46,075 nt of DNA from Gammaproteobacteria bacterium (GTDB taxonomy: Bacteria; Pseudomonadota; Gammaproteobacteria; Steroidobacterales; Steroidobacteraceae). The position numbers and the translations under genes were made by a program. The stretch lies in the NCBI GenBank assembly GCA_003134045.1, contig PLAH01000077.1:74868-120942 (forward strand), read 5' to 3'. Positions within the stretch are counted from its first letter, which is position 1; each line of letters begins with the position of its first letter. Positions 42,114 through 46,075 of the stretch are shown piece by piece. Under the pieces are notes generated by a model. The model did not search any database and was not told where the DNA came from. It saw nothing but the letters and a program-made list of their open reading frames with translations.

Positions 42114-42595
42114 ACAAGCTCAAAGCCTGGTACGCCGGTCTGCAAACGCGTGAGCAACGAGTCGTCGGCATCGGCGCGGCGGTGCTGGGCGCGTTGATCC
42201 TGTTCGCCGGAATAGTGTGGCCCTTGGAATCCGCGGTCTCGAGCGCGGTGAAAACCCGGGAGACGCGCACCGACGATCTGGCGTGGATGCGCATCAATGC
42301 CCCCGAGATCCAGGCGGGCAGTGCCACGGTGTCCGCCAATACCGGCGAGGCGCCGGTGGTGCTCGTGGACCGTGTCGGGCGCGAAGCTGGCCTGGGCAAC
42401 GCCCTGCGCGGCACGCAGCCCAGCGGCGCCGGCGTACGGGTTCAGCTCGAGGCGGCCCCCTTCGACACCTTGGTGACCTGGCTCGCCTCGCTCGACGAGC
42501 GCTACGGGCTCGCGATCGAATCCATCTCCGTGGATCGCGCCGCGAAGCCGGGAGTGGTGAATGCCAACATCACGTTCGCTCCGTCAAAACACTAA
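42110..42595 (+). CDS. gspM: Type II secretion inner-membrane protein GspM
   Basis: A 161-residue bitopic protein that pairs with GspL. The N-terminus is LKAWYAGLQTREQRVVGIGA, typical of GspM, followed by one transmembrane helix (about 21-38) and a small periplasmic ferredoxin-like domain with VQLEAAPFDTLVTWLASLDE and RYGLAIESISVDR. It starts at the gspL ATGA junction and overlaps gspN by 35 bases. Confidence 0.92.
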   Translation: MNKLKAWYAGLQTREQRVVGIGAAVLGALILFAGIVWPLESAVSSAVKTRETRTDDLAWMRINAPEIQAGSATVSANTGEAPVVLVDRVGREAGLGNALRGTQPSGAGVRVQLEAAPFDTLVTWLASLDERYGLAIESISVDRAAKPGVVNANITFAPSKH

Positions 42596-43337
42596 GCCGC
42601 TGATCCTGATCGTGGTGCTGGCGGCGCTCTGCGTCGCCCTCAGCGCCGTACCGGCATCGCTGGTGAGACGCTTCCTGCCGCCGTTCATCAGTGCGGAGGA
42701 CTTCAGCGGCAGCCTGTGGCACGGGTCTGCCGGCAAGTTCACGGTGAATGGACGCGACGCGGGCGCGCTCGAATGGCATCTGCACCCCGCCGCGCTGCTG
42801 TTCCTGAGGCTGTCGGCGGATCTGCACTGGGTGAAAGTCGGCTTCGTCCTCGACGGCAGCGCGGACATCGATCGGCGCGGCATCAAGGCGCGCAATATTC
42901 AAGGCGGCGGACCCATCGAGGACCTTGCCGGTCTCGGAGTGGCGAACGGCTGGCACGGCGTGAGCGCGTTCAAATTCGATGAACTGCAGATCGATTTGAC
43001 TCGAGGTCCGGCGGCCGGCGCCGTCCTGCGTTCCGCCGTGGGCGATCTCACCGTGGCCGATCTGGCCGCACCGCAGATTGCGAATGGCGTCGATCTGGGC
43101 GGCTACGCGTTGCATGTGGCCGGTGCCGCCGCCGAACTCACCGATACCGGCGGCCCCCTGGAACTGCAGGCCACCATTCAATATTCCGCGAAGGATCGCA
43201 CCGCGATGCTGTCCGGCACGCTCAAAGAGCGGCCCGATGCACCGCCGGCGCTGCGCAGTCAACTGGAGAATCTCTCCCAGCTGCATGCGCGCGATGCGCA
43301 GGGCCGCATCCCCGTCGATCTCGAATTCACGCTCTGA
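42561..43337 (+). CDS. gspN: Type II secretion protein GspN
   Basis: A 258-residue protein with one N-terminal membrane segment (about residues 12-30) and a periplasmic beta-rich domain with FSGSLWHGSAGKFTVNGRDA and LEWHLHPAALLFLRLSADLH, which marks the GspN/XpsN family. GspN is present in only some type II systems, including Xanthomonas, where it contacts the secretin. It ends the gsp gene run; no secretin gene gspD follows, and the next gene is a convergent hydrolase. Confidence 0.86.
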   Translation: MPTSRSLRQNTKPLILIVVLAALCVALSAVPASLVRRFLPPFISAEDFSGSLWHGSAGKFTVNGRDAGALEWHLHPAALLFLRLSADLHWVKVGFVLDGSADIDRRGIKARNIQGGGPIEDLAGLGVANGWHGVSAFKFDELQIDLTRGPAAGAVLRSAVGDLTVADLAAPQIANGVDLGGYALHVAGAAAELTDTGGPLELQATIQYSAKDRTAMLSGTLKERPDAPPALRSQLENLSQLHARDAQGRIPVDLEFTL

Positions 43338-43369
43338 GCAGAGCCACGCCGGCAATCGGCGCCGCGCCC

Positions 43370-43384
43370 GCGCCGCTTCGGCGC
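43370..43384. terminator. GC-rich hairpin between convergent genes, terminator candidate
   Basis: GCGCCG and CGGCGC (43370-43375 and 43379-43384) form a six-base stem with a CTT loop in the 54-base gap between gspN and the hydrolase. It lacks a T-tract on either strand, so it is a weak candidate. Confidence 0.28.
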
Positions 43385-43391
43385 CCTCGGG

Positions 43392-44192
43392 TCACGACAT
43401 GTTCGCGAAAGAATCGGCGGGATCTCGCAGCCACCGGCACATCGCCGCATGTGCCTCGCAGTGGGGGTCGACAAGGTCCATGTGACGGGCGGTCGCGAGT
43501 TCGATATAGGACACCGTATCGCCCGCGGCGCGTGCCGTGGCCACGTAGCGCCGCGAGATCTCGACCGGTACGTCTTCGTCCAGCGTCCCGTGGATCAGCA
43601 ATTGCCGCACGCCCAAGGGCAGCAGCTCGGCGGGCGACGCCGCGCGATAGCGCTCCGCAACCCCGTCGGGCGTACCGCCCATGAAGTCCTCGACCGCGCC
43701 ATGACTGAGATGACGCTCGTACGCCAACCGCAAATCGGACACCGCCGCCAGGCCGACGGCCGCGGCGATCCGCACCCGCCTCGCTGCGCGCCGCTGCGCC
43801 GCCCACAGCGCGAGGTGCCCGCCGGCAGAATGTCCGACGGCGGTGACCTGTGCCGTATCGATGGGCTCGCCGCGCACCGCCAGCGCCGCCAGATAGTCGA
43901 TGCCGGCGGCCACATCGTCGAGCGTTCCCGGCCAACCGCCGCCCGGCGTACCGACGCGGCGATATTCGAGATTCCAAACGGCGAAGCCGCGCCGCGCGAG
44001 GTCGAGCGCCAGGGGCGCAATGTACTCGCGTCCATACCGCACGCGCCAAAAACCGCCGTGCAACAGACAGATCACCGCACGGTTCGCGCCTGCGCCGTTG
44101 CTCCCGCCCGCGGGTAGATACAGATCGCCCACCTGGTCCGGCAGCGAACCATATGCGATCACGCGCATCGGCGGAACCTTGGCATCCGGCAT
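43392..44192 (-). CDS. Alpha/beta hydrolase (carboxylesterase/DAP-type)
   Basis: A 266-residue soluble serine hydrolase. The oxyanion-hole motif is HGGFW (45-49), the nucleophile Ser122 lies in GHSAGGHLALW, the acid is in HGTLDEDVP and the base is His in ATARHMDLVDP. This layout fits the HSL/kynurenine formamidase-like esterase group. There is no signal peptide. It is convergent to gspN and divergent from the membrane protein gene, and so forms a single-gene unit. The substrate is unknown. Confidence 0.87.
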   Translation of the reverse strand: MPDAKVPPMRVIAYGSLPDQVGDLYLPAGGSNGAGANRAVICLLHGGFWRVRYGREYIAPLALDLARRGFAVWNLEYRRVGTPGGGWPGTLDDVAAGIDYLAALAVRGEPIDTAQVTAVGHSAGGHLALWAAQRRAARRVRIAAAVGLAAVSDLRLAYERHLSHGAVEDFMGGTPDGVAERYRAASPAELLPLGVRQLLIHGTLDEDVPVEISRRYVATARAAGDTVSYIELATARHMDLVDPHCEAHAAMCRWLRDPADSFANMS

Positions 44193-44225
44193 CGGGAGAG
44201 TTTATCACTCTACATTGCAGAGAAC

Positions 44226-44254
44226 TTGACGCTTTAGCCAATCCTCCCTAGAGT
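44226..44254 (+). promoter_or_regulatory. Promoter positioned for a leaderless transcript
   Basis: TTGACG (44226-44231) and TAGAGT (44249-44254) are exactly 17 bases apart. The expected start, about seven bases later, coincides with the ATG at 44261, and no Shine-Dalgarno is visible between them. Confidence 0.5.
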
Positions 44255-44260
44255 CGGGCC

Positions 44261-44857
44261 ATGCAAGGCCCCATACCCATCGAGAGCCGAGCGCTCGGTA
44301 CGCTCGCCTATATACGCACGTCGATCGAATCCTCCGGCTCGATGGCCGTGCCCGGCATGGCGGGCATCGTGATGGGAGCCATCGGCATCCTCGCCGCCAT
44401 CGTGACTTCGCTGCCCCGCTTCGCCCCCTTTTGGCTGCCCATCTGGCTGGTCGCCGCCGGGATTGCGCTGTTGGTGGGCGGCGCGATGATGGCGCGGGAA
44501 GCGGCGCAAAGCGGGCACGCGCGCTATCTCGGCCCGGTACGCAAGTTTTTATTCTGCCTGTGCCCCGCCCTCCTCGCCGGCGCCGTCCTGACGCTGGTGC
44601 TGTGGCGAGCCGGCAGTACGAACCTCATCCCCGGCGTATGGCTGCTCCTGTACGGCTGCGCCGTGCTGTCCGCGAGCACCGTGACCGTCGCTCGGACGAT
44701 GCGTCTCATTTGCATCATGGGTGCTCTGTTCATGCTGCTCGGGCTGCTGGCGTTCGCGGCCCCGGCCAACGCCCACACGCTGGTGCTCGGGATGGGATTC
44801 GGCGCGCTGCACAGCATTTTCGGTGCGCTCATCGGCCAGGTCAGCCGTGGCGAGTAG
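44261..44857 (+). CDS. Multi-spanning membrane protein of unknown function
   Basis: A 198-residue inner-membrane protein with about six hydrophobic segments (roughly residues 30-50, 55-78, 95-115, 122-140, 146-168 and 172-190) and no recognisable enzyme motif. I do not recognise a named family. A polar N-terminal region (IESRALGTLAYIRTSIESSG) faces the cytoplasm by charge. It is the first gene of a three-gene run, overlapping the regulator gene by 11 bases. The membrane protein plus one-domain regulator pair suggests a small stress or envelope response unit (inference). Confidence 0.78.
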   Translation: MQGPIPIESRALGTLAYIRTSIESSGSMAVPGMAGIVMGAIGILAAIVTSLPRFAPFWLPIWLVAAGIALLVGGAMMAREAAQSGHARYLGPVRKFLFCLCPALLAGAVLTLVLWRAGSTNLIPGVWLLLYGCAVLSASTVTVARTMRLICIMGALFMLLGLLAFAAPANAHTLVLGMGFGALHSIFGALIGQVSRGE

Positions 44858-45257
44858 AGCCGTCGTCCGAAAACGCGAGGATTCCACGGAAACTCACGCC
44901 ATCAAAGCGCGGCCGAAGTCCGTTCCCGCGGCGCGGCCCGCGCGGGCGGCCGATGACGGCGGATTCGACCGGCTGATCTATGAAAGGGTGCGCCTCGGCA
45001 TCATGAGTGCGCTCGCCACCAACGACGAACTCACCTTCAACGAACTGAAGGCGCTGTTCGACGTGAGCGACGGCAATCTGGGCGCCCACGCACGCAAACT
45101 CGAAGAAGCGGGCTACGTCGCATGTACGAAATCTTTCGAGGCGCGGAGACCGAAATCCCGGTATCGCATCACACATGTGGGCCGCAAAGCATTGTTACGA
45201 TATCTCGAACATATCGAGGCCGTCATCAAGGCAACACGGCGAAGCCAATGCATATAG
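44847..45257 (+). CDS. Winged-helix transcriptional regulator (HTH_27 type)
   Basis: A 136-residue regulator. A basic, probably disordered leader of about 40 residues is followed by a winged helix: YERVRLGIMSALATND, LTFNELKALFDVSDGNLGAH (recognition helix) and YRITHVGRKALLRYLEHIEA. This matches the HTH_27/PadR-MarR-like single-domain regulators often paired with membrane proteins. The GTG at 44847 is a likely start, overlapping the membrane protein gene by 11 bases; an internal ATG at residue 53 would cut off the domain. The prenyltransferase gene starts 10 bases before its end. Confidence 0.82.
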   Translation: MASRAVVRKREDSTETHAIKARPKSVPAARPARAADDGGFDRLIYERVRLGIMSALATNDELTFNELKALFDVSDGNLGAHARKLEEAGYVACTKSFEARRPKSRYRITHVGRKALLRYLEHIEAVIKATRRSQCI

Positions 45258-45976
45258 CAATCATCATGGATGGGAATGGGCGCTGGGCCACGCAGCGCGG
45301 ACTGCCTCGCACCGCCGGCCATGTCGAAGGCGCAAAAGCGGTGCGTGCCACCGTCGAGACCGCCGCGCGAGCGGGGGTCGACACGCTCACGCTGTACGCG
45401 TTCTCGGCGGCCAACTGGCGGCGCCCGCAGGTGGAGATCGCGGCGCTGATGAAACTGTTCGGGCAGTATTTGTTCAGCGAGACACGCCGCTGCGTGGAGC
45501 AGTCGATTCGCGTCAACGTCATCGGACGGCGCGACCGCCTGAGCGACAACCTGCTCCGCTCCATCGAACAAAGCGAACGTCTCAGCGCCTCCTGCACCGG
45601 CATGCACCTGCGGGTCGCCGTGGATTATTCATCGCAATACAGCATCCTCAAAGCGGCCCAGCGCGCCGATCGTGTCAACCCGCAAGACGGCGATATTGCG
45701 CCGGCCGATTTCGAGCGGCTGCTGCACGAGGTCGATCATTCCGCGGCCGACGCAGGTCCGGTCGATCTGTTGATACGCACCGGCAATGAGCGGCGTCTCA
45801 GCGATTTTATGCTGTGGGAATGCGCCTATGCGGAACTGATTTTCTCGCCTCGCATGTGGCCCGATTTCGGGGTGGACGACTTGCACGCCGCGGTCCGCGA
45901 ATTTCGCGGCCGGGACCGGCGATTCGGGGCCGTCGCGCCGCCGCTGACGCGCCGGCAGGAAGCCTGGCTGGATTAA
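45248..45976 (+). CDS. uppS: Divergent cis-prenyltransferase (undecaprenyl diphosphate synthase-like)
   Basis: A 242-residue Z-type prenyl diphosphate synthase. The first motif is IIMDGNGRWA (Asp8, Asn10, Arg12) with His25 in TAGHVEG; YAFSAANWRRP follows (50-60). The C-terminal motif is LLIRTGNERRLSDFMLWECA, then AELIFSPRMWPDF (Arg177, Arg183, Ser185, Glu197). Key departures from E. coli-type UppS are Ala55 where the motif FSxENW has Glu, VDYSSQ in place of NYGGR, and GNE in place of GGE. The housekeeping uppS is normally beside cdsA/ispC, so this is probably a second paralog. The ATG at 45248 is chosen at the start of the first strand. Confidence 0.88.
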   Translation: MHIAIIMDGNGRWATQRGLPRTAGHVEGAKAVRATVETAARAGVDTLTLYAFSAANWRRPQVEIAALMKLFGQYLFSETRRCVEQSIRVNVIGRRDRLSDNLLRSIEQSERLSASCTGMHLRVAVDYSSQYSILKAAQRADRVNPQDGDIAPADFERLLHEVDHSAADAGPVDLLIRTGNERRLSDFMLWECAYAELIFSPRMWPDFGVDDLHAAVREFRGRDRRFGAVAPPLTRRQEAWLD

Positions 45977-45997
45977 GAATCGGCGTGCCGTTGTCCA

Positions 45998-46031
45998 CTG
46001 GGCAGCCGTCTGCAATGGTGCGGCTAGCCAG
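45998..46031 (+). terminator. Hairpin after the cis-prenyltransferase gene
   Basis: CTGGGCAGCCG (45998-46008) and CGGCTAGCCAG (46021-46031) pair over 11 positions with two central mismatches around a 12-base loop, 21 bases after the stop codon. No T-tract follows. It is a possible Rho-assisted terminator. Confidence 0.33.
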
Positions 46032-46075
46032 TCTAAACCTTCGACTTCGTGACGTTGTGCGTTTGTGGCGGAAAC

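Noticed and set aside
1..46075. CRISPR array, insertion sequence or tRNA-associated integration site
   Set aside because: No regularly spaced direct repeats, transposase, integrase or tRNA-like cloverleaf was seen on either strand by reading; a dedicated search could still find short remnants.

Overview
The window is GC-rich, gene-dense DNA, almost certainly from a gammaproteobacterium. The order pilZ-holB-tmk-mltG-pabC-(pabB)-fabF-acpP-fabG-fabD matches the chromosomal order known from Pseudomonas and Xanthomonadales. The several RND/NodT efflux systems, the Spinster-type MFS carrier and the rhombosortase beside a type II secretion operon suggest the Xanthomonadales/Nevskiales/Steroidobacterales area; this placement is inference. 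I saw no rRNA, tRNA, CRISPR array or intact insertion sequence. No gene-free stretch exceeds 300 bases; the longest is the 263-base promoter region before the first RND operon.

1-23.4 kb, accessory transport region. A short-chain dehydrogenase and a MarR regulator precede an RND operon (permease, adaptor, outer-membrane factor) with a near-consensus sigma-70 promoter and a palindromic operator candidate. Next come half of a thioesterase gene, an MFS transporter, a UvrA-like ATPase without the UvrB-binding domain, an acetyltransferase of lower GC and an FMN reductase. A decayed hybrid-kinase relic abuts a MarR/outer-membrane-factor/EmrA cluster that has no inner-membrane pump. Divergent from it is a TetR-led second RND operon in the opposite gene order (outer-membrane factor, adaptor, permease).

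23.4-28.3 kb, mixed genes: a small unknown protein behind a leader that can hide its ribosome binding site, an orphan TIR-like protein, an endonuclease/exonuclease/phosphatase-family protein coupled to a FadJ-type beta-oxidation enzyme, and a double cyclic-nucleotide-binding/rhodanese fusion.

28.4-37.5 kb, core operon on the minus strand, running rrtA-fabD-fabG-acpP-fabF-pabB-pabC-mltG-tmk-holB-pilZ, mostly with overlapping or nearly touching genes. It joins fatty acid synthesis, p-aminobenzoate synthesis, peptidoglycan chain termination, dTMP synthesis, the clamp loader and a type IV pilus protein. The promoter-proximal gene is a rhombosortase instead of the usual fabH.

37.5-43.3 kb, type II secretion genes gspG-H-I-J-K-L-M-N on the plus strand, divergent from the rhombosortase. 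Rhombosortases process GlyGly-CTERM proteins that leave the cell through type II secretion, so this pairing is functionally sensible. gspC, gspD, gspE and gspF are not in the window.

43.4-46.1 kb: an alpha/beta hydrolase on the minus strand, then a compact three-gene operon with overlapping genes: a membrane protein from a predicted leaderless transcript, a winged-helix regulator and a divergent cis-prenyltransferase.
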